Positions 55,546 through 64,000 of a stretch of DNA of 64,000 nucleotides are shown here, one piece after another. The stretch's first letter is position 1; each line of letters opens with the position of its first letter. The position numbers and the translations under genes are program-made. The stretch is from Paenibacillus amylolyticus (GTDB lineage Bacteria > Bacillota > Bacilli > Paenibacillales > Paenibacillaceae). The stretch is from assembly GCF_003719335.1 (NCBI RefSeq), contig NZ_RIAS01000002.1:62001-126000 (forward strand), read 5' to 3'. The notes under the pieces are model-generated. The model did no database searches. It saw only the letters and a list, made by a program, of their open reading frames with translations, and was not told the DNA's origin.

Positions 55546-56906
55546 TGAAAACCAGTGTACAGCAAGCGTTATATGCGATTCAACGCGAAATGCATGAGCC
55601 GATCTGCGCGTACATTTACGATCTGGCAGGTATGCAGGAGCAGGTACGCAGCATGTTGCAAACGATGCCATGGAATACGAAGTTATTTTATGCTATCAAA
55701 GCCAATCCCGATCCACGTATTATTGAAGCGTTACTTCCAGTGGTGAAGGGTTTTGAGGTGGCGTCCATTGGCGAGCTGCTCAAGGTTCGGGCGGTGAGCC
55801 GTGAAGTTCCGATTCTGTTTGGCGGCCCGGGCAAGAAGGAAAGTGAGTTGAAGCTGGCGATCGAGCATAACGTGAGTTATATCCATGTAGAGAGCCTGCT
55901 GGAGCTGCGCCGCATTATTGCGATTGCCAAAGAGAGAGAGCAAGGAAAAGTGCAAGGAAAAGAAATCAGGCAAGGTGGAGAGGAACAGGAGCAAGCGCAA
56001 GCGAAATCGCAAGCGAAACAGGGGCAAGAGCAGTCAAGAGAAGCAAAGCCCGAGGTGCGTGTGCTGCTCCGTATCAACTTGCGAAGTAACACTTTGCCAC
56101 AAACCAAAATTGTGATGGGCGGTGGCCCCAGTCCGTTTGGTATCGATGAAGAGGCAGTGGAGGAAGCGATTGAGCTGATTCGTGTGGAAGGTACGGGTGC
56201 GGTTCGGTTATGCGGATTCCATTTCCATTCCCTGTCCAACAATATGGACGCAAGGCTGCATGCCGAGATGATTGAGCTATATTTGCAAAAGGTGGAGCAC
56301 TGGCAACAGCAATATAACTTGCAGGTGGACGTGGTCAATGCAGGCGGAGGCTTTGGTGTGACGTATGACGGGAGTCCGGGCTTTGACTGGTCTTTGTTTA
56401 CCACGCTTTTGCAGCAGAGTGAAGCTAGAAATCGTCTGGCTATCCGAGGGGGAGAATTGTTTTTTGAATCAGGTCGCTTGTTAGTGGCGGATCACGGTTA
56501 TTATGCAACCGAGGTGACGGATATTAAACGTTCGCACGGACAGATGTTTGTCATTTTAAGGGGAGGGACACATCATCATCGGCTGCCTGCGTCCTGGGGA
56601 CATAATCATCCTTTTCACATTGTATATACTGATCGATGGAAGCACGAGTTTACAAGACCCGAGGTGCGAGGAGAGCGAGCCCATATTGTAGGTGAATTAT
56701 GTACGCCGAAGGATCGTATGCACTCCGATGCAGAGATTGACCGTTTAAGAGTCGGCGATGTGATTGTGTTTGAGAAATCCGGTGCGTACGCCTGGACAAT
56801 CTCGCATCATGATTTCCTGGGGCATCCGCACCCGGCATTCCACTATTTGATGGAGGGTGATGAACATGTCAACGTTAATGCAACGTTCCAGTCGGCAAAC
56901 TGCTGA
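55545..56906 (+). CDS. PLP decarboxylase (SbnH/AcsE type) with charged insertion
   Basis: A 453-residue fold III PLP decarboxylase, related to diaminopimelate decarboxylase. PLP Lys is in LFYAIKANPDPR; FHFHSLSNN, NAGGGFGV, ESGRLLVADHGYY and GELCTPKD are family motifs. Residues about 128-168 are an insertion of Glu, Gln, Lys, Arg and Gly repeats not found in relatives. In staphyloferrin B SbnH decarboxylates citryl-diaminopropionate; in achromobactin AcsE decarboxylates citryl-serine. ATG 55545 has AGGTGG 7 bases upstream. Confidence 0.85.
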   Translation: MKTSVQQALYAIQREMHEPICAYIYDLAGMQEQVRSMLQTMPWNTKLFYAIKANPDPRIIEALLPVVKGFEVASIGELLKVRAVSREVPILFGGPGKKESELKLAIEHNVSYIHVESLLELRRIIAIAKEREQGKVQGKEIRQGGEEQEQAQAKSQAKQGQEQSREAKPEVRVLLRINLRSNTLPQTKIVMGGGPSPFGIDEEAVEEAIELIRVEGTGAVRLCGFHFHSLSNNMDARLHAEMIELYLQKVEHWQQQYNLQVDVVNAGGGFGVTYDGSPGFDWSLFTTLLQQSEARNRLAIRGGELFFESGRLLVADHGYYATEVTDIKRSHGQMFVILRGGTHHHRLPASWGHNHPFHIVYTDRWKHEFTRPEVRGERAHIVGELCTPKDRMHSDAEIDRLRVGDVIVFEKSGAYAWTISHHDFLGHPHPAFHYLMEGDEHVNVNATFQSANC

Positions 56907-58932
56907 ACAGCAGGTGATGTCCGATCTGATGAATAGTCTGCTCGCTGAGCAGTTACTTCCGCTACAAGGTCATCGCTTTGTTGATTTTGCTACTGCACCT
57001 GCACAGTTTCGACAGTTATATCAGGGGATTGAAGCGGATTGGGAAAAGAACCATGAGAAAAAACGTACAACTCATCAAGTATCTGATATGCAGAACTATA
57101 TTGACTATAACTTAAGTGAGTTCAACTCCAGTGAGCATAACTCTATGGAGAATCACTCCAATGAGAATAACTTCATTGCGAGCAATTACAGTGGCAATAA
57201 CTTCAACAACAATAACTCAAATAATAACAACTTCAATAAGGTTGACTCTGCTCGGGATACATCCGCAGTTACGCTGCCTTACAGTCTGGGTTTGCATACC
57301 GAAGGCGTACTTTGTCTGGTTGCAAATGGTGTAAGGCAAGGCATTCAGTGGGTTCAGGGATCACCGATCTATCAGCAAAATTCAGACGGTAGCTGGACGA
57401 TGCTTGATACTCCGGCGGCCGTTGGGCGTGCGGTGTTGCAACGGGCATTATCCAAAGATGCATACGGGCAACCAGGTGTGGCAGACTTTCTGGCAAGTTT
57501 GGACCTGGCTGTAGAGCAGTATGAACTTGGCTGGGATCAGGTAGAGACGTTGTCTGCTTACCATCCGAAGTCTGCGTATGAATGGTTTGTGAAAAGTGAG
57601 CGCATTGCTGCGCTCCGGGATCGCCCGTTCCATCCGACTTCCAAAGCGAAGGTTGGATTCAGCGCCGAAGATGTTAAGGCATACGCAGCCGAGTTCGGTA
57701 AGGCGATTCGATTGCGCTGGGTGGCAATCAAACGGGATGCTGTGCAGCAAGGATGTGAGGACGGCTTGTCCATTCTCGATATGCTGTATGATGCCCAGCG
57801 GGAGGAAGTTCAGGAGGAATGCTCCCGCAGAGGCTTATCGATGGACGAGTACTTGCCTATGCCCGTGCATCCTTGGCAGCTGGAACACGTCATTTTGCCG
57901 CGTTTTACGAAAGAAATCGTAGAAGGAAGCATTGTGGTGTTGGATGTGCAGATTGGAGATGTATTCGCTACGTCATCTCTACGGTCGATGGCTCAAACTG
58001 CTGAGTCTGCACTCATGCTCAAGTTGCCGGTTAGTGTGCTGTCACTCGGTGCCGCGCGATATCTCCCGGTTGTTAAGTTGCTGAACGGACTTGTGGGAGA
58101 AAAGATGTTAAGGCAGGCAGTGGCTTGTGACGAGACATTGAAAGAGAAAGTGTACATGTGCGAGGAGCAGAACTGGTGGGGCTTCATGCCGGAGTCCATG
58201 GGATTGTTCGACGATCACCCGCGGCATCTGGCGGCACAGATTCGTGTCTATCCCGCAGAGTTACTGGACGATGCTTACAAAATTGTTCCGATGGCTGCAC
58301 TTGGCGTAAATCTGGATGGGCATCATCTGCTCACCGAGATAATGGGCAGGAATCTGAGTGCAGGGGATGTCTTGGAGTTCTACAATCAGATTGCGGCTAC
58401 ATTCTATGATATCGTGATGCGTTTGTTCCAAGTGGGTGTTGTACCGGAGATTCATGGTCAGAACTGCTGTCTGGTGTTAGAGCATAATGAGGTGAAGGGA
58501 CTATTATTCCGGGATCATGACTCTGTGCGTTTGCATCAACCATATTTGGACAAGCATGGGATTGCCGATCCGGGATATCATATTCGTCCGGGGTATTCGA
58601 ACAGTCTCTATAATGAGACGATCCAGAAGCTGATTTTTTATGTGCAATCCCTTGGAACGCAGGTGAATCTAGCTGCGATCATGGAGGCGATGAGCGAAGT
58701 GTACGACATCCCGGAAACGAAGTTCTGGGAAATCACGGAGCAGGCCTGGCGGGAAGCGCTGCACCAGGTGCAGCTTCCCGAGACGGATCGGGCCACGCTG
58801 GAGCGCGTGATCTTCGAGAGCGAGGCGTGGCCTGTGAAGTTAGTTGTCCGTCCGCTGCTGGAGGCGGACGGTGTGCCAGGCGCGATGCCATCGGGCAAAG
58901 GCCAAGGGTGGAACCCTTTTTACAAGGCATAG
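56866..58932 (+). CDS. NIS synthetase, SbnC/AcsA-like, with Asn-rich insertion
   Basis: A 688-residue IucA/IucC synthetase. HPTSKAKVGFS, VHPWQLEHVI, EIHGQNCCLVL and RDHDSVRL are intact. Residues about 58-127 hold an Asn/Ser-rich low-complexity stretch (NNSNNNN core) between family segments. ATG 56866 has GGAGG 9 bases upstream; it overlaps the decarboxylase by 41 bases. It ends the operon. By order and RDHD motif it could be the type B (2-oxoglutarate) enzyme; this is inference. Confidence 0.85.
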   Translation: MSTLMQRSSRQTAEQQVMSDLMNSLLAEQLLPLQGHRFVDFATAPAQFRQLYQGIEADWEKNHEKKRTTHQVSDMQNYIDYNLSEFNSSEHNSMENHSNENNFIASNYSGNNFNNNNSNNNNFNKVDSARDTSAVTLPYSLGLHTEGVLCLVANGVRQGIQWVQGSPIYQQNSDGSWTMLDTPAAVGRAVLQRALSKDAYGQPGVADFLASLDLAVEQYELGWDQVETLSAYHPKSAYEWFVKSERIAALRDRPFHPTSKAKVGFSAEDVKAYAAEFGKAIRLRWVAIKRDAVQQGCEDGLSILDMLYDAQREEVQEECSRRGLSMDEYLPMPVHPWQLEHVILPRFTKEIVEGSIVVLDVQIGDVFATSSLRSMAQTAESALMLKLPVSVLSLGAARYLPVVKLLNGLVGEKMLRQAVACDETLKEKVYMCEEQNWWGFMPESMGLFDDHPRHLAAQIRVYPAELLDDAYKIVPMAALGVNLDGHHLLTEIMGRNLSAGDVLEFYNQIAATFYDIVMRLFQVGVVPEIHGQNCCLVLEHNEVKGLLFRDHDSVRLHQPYLDKHGIADPGYHIRPGYSNSLYNETIQKLIFYVQSLGTQVNLAAIMEAMSEVYDIPETKFWEITEQAWREALHQVQLPETDRATLERVIFESEAWPVKLVVRPLLEADGVPGAMPSGKGQGWNPFYKA

Positions 58933-58970
58933 GATTGGGTGGGGAGTGTTCTTCCGATACCTTAAAAACG

Positions 58971-59165
58971 CTAACGATCTCAGATGAGCTTATTTGAGTG
59001 ATATAGGGTTCTCTGGAACTCTAACGTTCACCAGGAAGCTTATTTCGCAAAAAACACAGGAATATCACCTATTTTTGCTTCGTTCTTCCAAATTAAGCTT
59101 GCCTGTGATCGTTAGAAAATAAAACGGTGTGATTTCGCCCAAATAGCGTCTCTGGTGATCGTTAG
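58971..59165. repeat. 195-bp composite repeat, copy 2
   Basis: Forward units begin at 58971 and 59021; reverse units end at 59115 and 59165. Total length and unit offsets (0, 50, 144, 194) equal those of copy 1 at 17064-17258. Units share CTAACG[A/T]TC and a GCTTATTT or GCTATTT block, but the spacers differ. It lies 38 bases after the siderophore operon. Confidence 0.8.
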
Positions 59166-59269
59166 AAAAAGTGACAGGTGGATAGGGGAGGGGCTGAAGT
59201 TAGTGAGGCTTAATTAGAGAGGTAAATACGTTGAGCTTAAAGACAGAATTTTAACTGGTATCAGCCATT

Positions 59270-59307
59270 AAGAGGTGGCCCGTGCGCGGGTTGCCTTCTT
59301 TTTTTGC
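59270..59307 (+). terminator. terminator between siderophore operon and GH2 gene
   Basis: AAGAGGTGGCCCG pairs with CGGGTTGCCTTCTT (with small bulges), then a T-run. The gap 59308-59577 is AT-rich and should hold the GH2 promoter; no clear site was placed. Confidence 0.7.
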
Positions 59308-59577
59308 CTTTTTTTGATGTTGGTTTCGTCGTAGATCGTGAGATCAGATTTAGGCAGCATGCGATAAAAGATGAATGTTATGCATGAAAACGTTCACTTT
59401 TTTGTTTGGATCTTTAGATTAAATTACGTTACAAATATGAGACAAATGATATAATTATTGTATTGTTAACTAGCGAGAAGTATCTTACTTTTAATTTTCG
59501 AAAAGGTTTTCGATTAAAAGTAAAATAGGGCTGTTTTAACGTAATAACTATTCAACCAGAAGAGAGTGAGAAATGAC

Positions 59578-62500
59578 ATGAATGTGAAGAGACTTTTTAA
59601 TGATGGATGGCAATTTGCCAAAAGTGACTTGAGCGTTACAAAGCTGACGGAGCCTAATACAGGTACTGTTCTTACTGAAGATGCGGATGTTACTGAGCAA
59701 ACGAATCTCACTGAGCGAACGAGTCGTATTGACCCTATTAATGCTAGCGATTCTAATGAAGCTATTGATGCTACTGATGCTACTGATGCCGCTGATGCTA
59801 CTGAACTTACTAACTTTACCGATCTTCCCAATCCTACTGACCTTACTGCTGCTACTGTTGTTACGAATGCTACTGAACTTACCAAACTTATTGATTTTAA
59901 TAAGCTTTCCTTCGAGGCGGTTGAGCTCCCTCACGATTGGCTGATCTACAATACGCTGGATTTATATGAGAACAGTATGGGGTGGTATCGCAAGACGTTC
60001 GAATATACGAAGGATGAGCAGCAGGTGATTCTGTGTTTCGACGGGGTGTATATGGATTCATCCGTTTATGTGAATGGGCAGTTTGTTGGTGAGTGGAAAT
60101 ATGGTTACTCTGCGTTTGAGCACGAAATTACGAATGCATTGTTGGACGGGGTTAACGAAATTTTGGTCAAAGTTGTGCATCAGAGCCCAAACAGCAGATG
60201 GTATTCCGGGGCTGGGATTTATCGTAATGTGTGGCTGAAAACGAGGAATCGCAACCACATCGTAACGGATGGCATCTATGTCTCCATGCGGCAGCAACCG
60301 GAGGGTTGGCAGGTGGAGGTCGATACAGAGCTGTGTCTGAAACAAAATCAGCGTGCCCAGTTGATGCATACGATTTTGTACAACGGTGAGGTCATTGCAT
60401 CCTCTCAGGCGGAGATTGTGGAGAGCGCTACAGATGGACGCACTGAAGCACATGAATATCCAATACAGTTTACAAACGGCCAGCAACTTAATGTCCTCAA
60501 TCCAATGCTATGGAGCCCGGATGTTCCCCATTTATATGATCTCGTAACAGAGTTGCGTCTGATCTCGGAGGATCAACCTGAGGAGGTTATCGAGTCTGTC
60601 CCACAGCGAATCGGGTTCAAACAGGTCAGACTGGATGCCAGCGAAGGCTTCTATCTCAACGGTGTCAAAATGAAATTGAACGGTGTCTGCGAACACCATG
60701 ATCTCGGGGCATTAGGATCTGCGTTTAATGTGACAGCGCTGAGAAGAAGGTTTGTTTTACTGAAAAAGATGGGAGTTAACGCGATTCGAACCGCGCATAA
60801 CATGCCGGCGAAAGAGTTCATGGAACTTGCCGATGAGATGGGCATGCTGGTGGTGTCCGAAGCCTTTGATATGTGGGAACGGGCGAAGACGCCGTATGAC
60901 TATGCCAGGTTTTTCACCGAGTGGGCGTATGCCGACGTACGAAGTTGGGTGAGACGTGATCGGAATCACGTCAGTCTGATCATGTGGAGTATCGGGAACG
61001 AAATCTATGATACCCATGCGGATGAGCGCGGCCAGGAAGTGACACGCATGCTGATGGAGTATGTACAGGAATTTGATCCGAAAGGTAACGCACGTGTGAC
61101 GATTGGTTCGAACTACATGCCTTGGGAGAATGCTCAGAAATGTGCGGATATCGTGAAGCTGGCAGGCTACAACTACGCTGAAAAATATTATGACCAGCAT
61201 CATGCCGAACACCCGGACTGGATTATCTATGGCAGTGAGACCTCTTCGGTCGTGCAAAGCCGGGGCATTTATCACTTCCCGTATGAACAACCCGTTCTGG
61301 ACGATGATGACGAGCAGTGCTCGGCACTCGGAAACAGCACGACCAGTTGGGGAGCGAAATCGCCGGAATATTGCATCATCGCTGAGCGCGATCATCCGTT
61401 TTCGTTGGGGCAATTCCTTTGGACTGGATTTGACTATATCGGCGAACCGACTCCGTATCATACGAAGAATTCATATTTTGGGCAGCTGGACACGGCTACG
61501 TTCCCGAAAGACTCCTATTACATCTATCAAGCCGCCTGGACGGATTATAAAAAAAGTCCAATGGTGCATATATTCCCTTACTGGGATTTTAGCCCGGGTC
61601 AGATCATTGATGTTCGTGTGTGCAGCAACGCGCCCAAAATTGAATTGCAGCTCAATGGCGAAACCATCGGCACGTATGATATCGACCATGCCCATGGAAC
61701 CCAGTTGTCCGGTTGGTGGAAAGTACCGTTTGAAGAAGGTGAGCTGAAAGCCATTGCTTATGATGAGCATGGTGCGGTAATTGCTACCGATATACAGCGC
61801 TCTTTTACCGATGCGAAGAAGGTTCTTTTGCATGCTGATCGGCAGGAGCTGAAGGCGAGCGGGAAAGACCTTATTTTTGTGGAAATTACGACTGAAGATG
61901 AATCAGGTCATCCAGTACACAATGCCAATAACCGTGTGCAGGTGAAGGTGTCCGGTGCGGGGCGGTTGCTCGGTCTGGATAACGGGGATAGCACGGACTA
62001 TGACCCGTATAAAGGGCTAAGCAGAAGATTGTTCAGTGGCAAATTGATGGCGATTATTGGATCGACGAATGAGGCAGGAACGATCCAGATCGAGGTGTCT
62101 TCGGAAGGATTAGAAGGAGCAACAGCAACATTCGAATCTACAGTAGCGGATGAGGGGCGAGAATTCATAACATTGGATGCGAAACCTGTCTTCATGAAAA
62201 ATGAAGAACTTCCGGTACTGACGGGCAACGCTCAGGAGATTCCTTTGCGGAAAATTGAAATCATCAGTGAATCAGGACAGATTCTTGATGCCTCTAACCC
62301 GGAAGTGATGGTTACAGCCAAACTGTACCCGGAGAGTACTTCCTATCGGGATTTGGAATGGTCTGTTGTAAATGATGCCGGCATCGTGTCCAATATTGCC
62401 AAGGTGGAAGTGATCACTTCTGGAATGGGTGACGAGCCAGGTTCACAGAGTGTAGACGTAGACGAGAAAAGCCAAGTGGTCAGAGTATCAGCTATGGGCG

Positions 62501-63360
62501 ACGGGGCGTTCCGCCTGCGTGCAACCAGCAAAAATGGTACAGACAAACCCAAACTCATCTCCCAACTGGAGTTCAAAGCAGAAGGTTTGGGTACAGCCTA
62601 TAAAGATCCGTATGGATTTATCTCAGGTGGTCTGTATGACTATACCCAAGGTGATGTGGGCAACGGTAATGAACGTGGCGTAGCTACCAGCAGAGACAGC
62701 GAAACTCATGTGGGCTTCCGCAATATCGACTTCGGCCCATACGGCTCGGATACGATCACGATTCCCATTTTTGCGCTGTCGAGTGAACATTACTTTATTC
62801 AGATCTGGGAAGGCATGCCAGGTGAAGAGGGCAGTACGATGATTGCCGATGTCGTATACGACAAGGAATCGATATGGAATGTATACCAGGAGGAGACGTA
62901 CCGTCTATCCAAACGACTCAGCGGCATTACATCGATCTGCTTTGTGCTGAAACAGAAGATTCATATTAAAGGTTTTTCGTTTGAACGCCAAAGCAGGGCT
63001 TTTGAAACCAATGCAGCTGCATCTTGCGATCATCTGTACGGTGATACGTTCACGATTGAGGACGGCCGTGTGGCAGGCATCGGAAATAACGTTTCGCTGG
63101 AGTTTGAACAGATGAATTTCACAAGTGAAGGCACGTCAAAACTAGTGATCTATGGCGCTTCAGCGATAGACAAAAACACGATTCATATTCGCTTCTCGGG
63201 TGCGGACGGGCAGAGCAACCAACTGGTGGAGTTTACTCAATCCGAAGGGTACGAGGAGCGGACATTTCAATTAGAGCCGGTATACGGGGAGCAAAAAGTA
63301 ACCTTTATTTTTCTGCCCGGAAGTCAGTTTGACTTTGGCTGGTTCCGGTTCGAGAAGTAA
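59578..63360 (+). CDS. GH2 beta-galactosidase-like enzyme with CBM6-like domain
   Basis: A 1260-residue family 2 glycoside hydrolase without a signal peptide. After VKRLFNDGWQF comes an insertion (residues about 21-110) of Thr, Asp, Ala and Leu repeats, then PHDWLIYNTLDLYENSMGWY resumes the sugar-binding domain. The barrel has acid/base Glu475 (SIGNE) and nucleophile Glu554 (YGSETSS). Later regions fit DUF4982-type and Ig-like domains, and residues about 1000-1140 (GFISGGLYDYTQGD, THVGFRNIDFG) resemble a CBM6-like domain. ATG 59578 is chosen because the family starts there. Substrate probably a beta-galactoside or plant glycan. Confidence 0.85.
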   Translation: MNVKRLFNDGWQFAKSDLSVTKLTEPNTGTVLTEDADVTEQTNLTERTSRIDPINASDSNEAIDATDATDAADATELTNFTDLPNPTDLTAATVVTNATELTKLIDFNKLSFEAVELPHDWLIYNTLDLYENSMGWYRKTFEYTKDEQQVILCFDGVYMDSSVYVNGQFVGEWKYGYSAFEHEITNALLDGVNEILVKVVHQSPNSRWYSGAGIYRNVWLKTRNRNHIVTDGIYVSMRQQPEGWQVEVDTELCLKQNQRAQLMHTILYNGEVIASSQAEIVESATDGRTEAHEYPIQFTNGQQLNVLNPMLWSPDVPHLYDLVTELRLISEDQPEEVIESVPQRIGFKQVRLDASEGFYLNGVKMKLNGVCEHHDLGALGSAFNVTALRRRFVLLKKMGVNAIRTAHNMPAKEFMELADEMGMLVVSEAFDMWERAKTPYDYARFFTEWAYADVRSWVRRDRNHVSLIMWSIGNEIYDTHADERGQEVTRMLMEYVQEFDPKGNARVTIGSNYMPWENAQKCADIVKLAGYNYAEKYYDQHHAEHPDWIIYGSETSSVVQSRGIYHFPYEQPVLDDDDEQCSALGNSTTSWGAKSPEYCIIAERDHPFSLGQFLWTGFDYIGEPTPYHTKNSYFGQLDTATFPKDSYYIYQAAWTDYKKSPMVHIFPYWDFSPGQIIDVRVCSNAPKIELQLNGETIGTYDIDHAHGTQLSGWWKVPFEEGELKAIAYDEHGAVIATDIQRSFTDAKKVLLHADRQELKASGKDLIFVEITTEDESGHPVHNANNRVQVKVSGAGRLLGLDNGDSTDYDPYKGLSRRLFSGKLMAIIGSTNEAGTIQIEVSSEGLEGATATFESTVADEGREFITLDAKPVFMKNEELPVLTGNAQEIPLRKIEIISESGQILDASNPEVMVTAKLYPESTSYRDLEWSVVNDAGIVSNIAKVEVITSGMGDEPGSQSVDVDEKSQVVRVSAMGDGAFRLRATSKNGTDKPKLISQLEFKAEGLGTAYKDPYGFISGGLYDYTQGDVGNGNERGVATSRDSETHVGFRNIDFGPYGSDTITIPIFALSSEHYFIQIWEGMPGEEGSTMIADVVYDKESIWNVYQEETYRLSKRLSGITSICFVLKQKIHIKGFSFERQSRAFETNAAASCDHLYGDTFTIEDGRVAGIGNNVSLEFEQMNFTSEGTSKLVIYGASAIDKNTIHIRFSGADGQSNQLVEFTQSEGYEERTFQLEPVYGEQKVTFIFLPGSQFDFGWFRFEK

Positions 63361-63465
63361 TAAGGAAGAGCACATATACACAAGTACACATGCACAAGTA
63401 TACGTACGAAATATACGAGCATATAAATAATAAAAAACACCTCTAGCGACAATAAATAAATAAAT

Positions 63466-63526
63466 AAATCCTCCTGAGATCTTAGATGCTGGTTCTTAAC
63501 AGCCAATGATTTCAGGAGGATTTTTT
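63466..63526. terminator. bidirectional terminator between convergent genes
   Basis: AAATCCTCCTGA pairs with TCAGGAGGATTTTTT, with T/A-runs on both sides. An (AAAT)n microsatellite precedes it. Confidence 0.8.
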
Positions 63527-63604
63527 CAGTTCGTGTGTATGCTTAGCTCTCTAAGCCTTCTACAAGTGTTAATTAATTTGTCCATGTGCGGGTATTATCT
63601 TCCG

Positions 63605-64000
63605 CTATTTGACTTCATCAATCGTTACTTTGGCGGTGTTGCTGTCCCAGGTTACGTTCAGCCCAAGCCCCTGTAACATGTCATACGGTGCTGTGGTAGC
63701 CCCTGAATAGATGCCAATGGGTTCACGTAGTGATATGACTTGTTCTTCTTGCGGGTCAAGCTTATTCAAGCTAGATGCTGTGTATTGGAGTTCATTCGGT
63801 TTAATCGTAATGATCCGATCGTTATATTTTAAGGTATAGTGACTTATTAATCCTTCTGCGGTGTGCACCTCAAATGTTGCTCCAAGTGCTAACGCAATCG
63901 TTTTGATCGGAAGTTGGAGCGTTTCGCTCGTTTCTACCGCAGGATATATGGATTGCAGCAGTCTGCCGTTCACATAGATATCTGTGCCTAGCTTAGCTTG
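63605..64000 (-). CDS. stalk/copper-amine-oxidase N-domain-like protein, 5' end outside window
   Basis: The minus-strand frame is open to the window edge, so the N-terminus is missing. KLGTDIYVNGRLL, then LQLPIKTIALALGATFEVH and a final GLGLNVTWDSNTAKVTIDE, matches the copper amine oxidase N-terminal (stalk) domain pattern common on Paenibacillus exported proteins. Two copies of the motif seem to be present. Function unknown; probably surface exposed. Confidence 0.7.
   Translation of the reverse strand, partial: QAKLGTDIYVNGRLLQSIYPAVETSETLQLPIKTIALALGATFEVHTAEGLISHYTLKYNDRIITIKPNELQYTASSLNKLDPQEEQVISLREPIGIYSGATTAPYDMLQGLGLNVTWDSNTAKVTIDEVK

Noticed and set aside
59566..59577. Upstream GTG start for the GH2 gene
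   Set aside because: It would add four residues before the family's usual start; ATG 59578 is preferred.
63361..63470. Alternating TA/CA-rich and (AAAT)n tract after the GH2 gene
   Set aside because: Simple-sequence spacer next to a terminator; no further structure could be supported.

Overview
The window looks like chromosome from a Firmicute of the Paenibacillus/Bacillales type. AGGAGG-type ribosome binding sites, TTG/GTG starts, DNA motifs of the Fur and CcpA kind, a BdhA-type butanediol dehydrogenase, a Bacillus YsnE-like acetyltransferase and a Paenibacillus-type cyclodextrin glucanotransferase all point that way. No rRNA, tRNA, CRISPR array, prophage or complete insertion sequence was seen. 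The genus is an inference from gene content.

Layout. 1-5.3 kb: housekeeping and accessory genes (partial DUF1963-like protein, YsnE-like acetyltransferase, amino acid permease, TetR plus alpha/beta hydrolase). 5.3-8 kb: a decayed anti-sigma gene, then a WXG100-type putative type VII toxin with an AT-rich tail and a probable immunity gene. 8-17 kb: chemoreceptor, LysR/bdhA pair, acetyltransferase, AraC/GH127 pair and a Uma2 pseudogene with two lesions. 17-21.5 kb: a 195-bp composite repeat, then an XpaC-like / VWA / TelA-like operon. 21.6-25.5 kb: a small secreted protein, an oxalate-decarboxylase-like bicupin and a TetR/SDR pair. 25.7-41.6 kb: a starch/cyclodextrin block with a LacI regulator, a maltodextrin ABC importer (mdxEFG type), an MFS protein, CGTase, a three-gene acyl-activation operon (esterase, BtrH-like acyltransferase fused to a carrier domain, AMP ligase) and a cyclomaltodextrinase/neopullulanase. 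41.6-42.2 kb: a second copy of the small secreted protein. 42.6-58.9 kb: Fur-controlled siderophore uptake (FecB/CCD type) and an NRPS-independent siderophore cluster of the achromobactin/staphyloferrin B type with an extra ATP-grasp ligase. 59-64 kb: a second 195-bp repeat, a 1260-residue GH2 enzyme and a partial copper-amine-oxidase-like stalk protein.

How it works together. CGTase outside the cell would make cyclodextrins and maltodextrins, MdxEFG would import them, and the cytoplasmic GH13 enzyme would open and cut them. LacI operators and cre-like sites control entry. The siderophore genes would make a citrate/2,4-diaminobutyrate carboxylate, export it by MFS and recover it by ABC uptake.

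Most unusual signals: (1) a candidate leader RNA motif found three times, upstream of CGTase, of the divergent acyl operon and of the cyclomaltodextrinase; (2) two copies of a 195-bp four-unit (forward, forward, reverse, reverse) repeat with identical spacing; (3) in-frame low-complexity insertions in four of the conserved enzyme genes between 52.7 and 60 kb; (4) the acyl-activation mini-operon itself.
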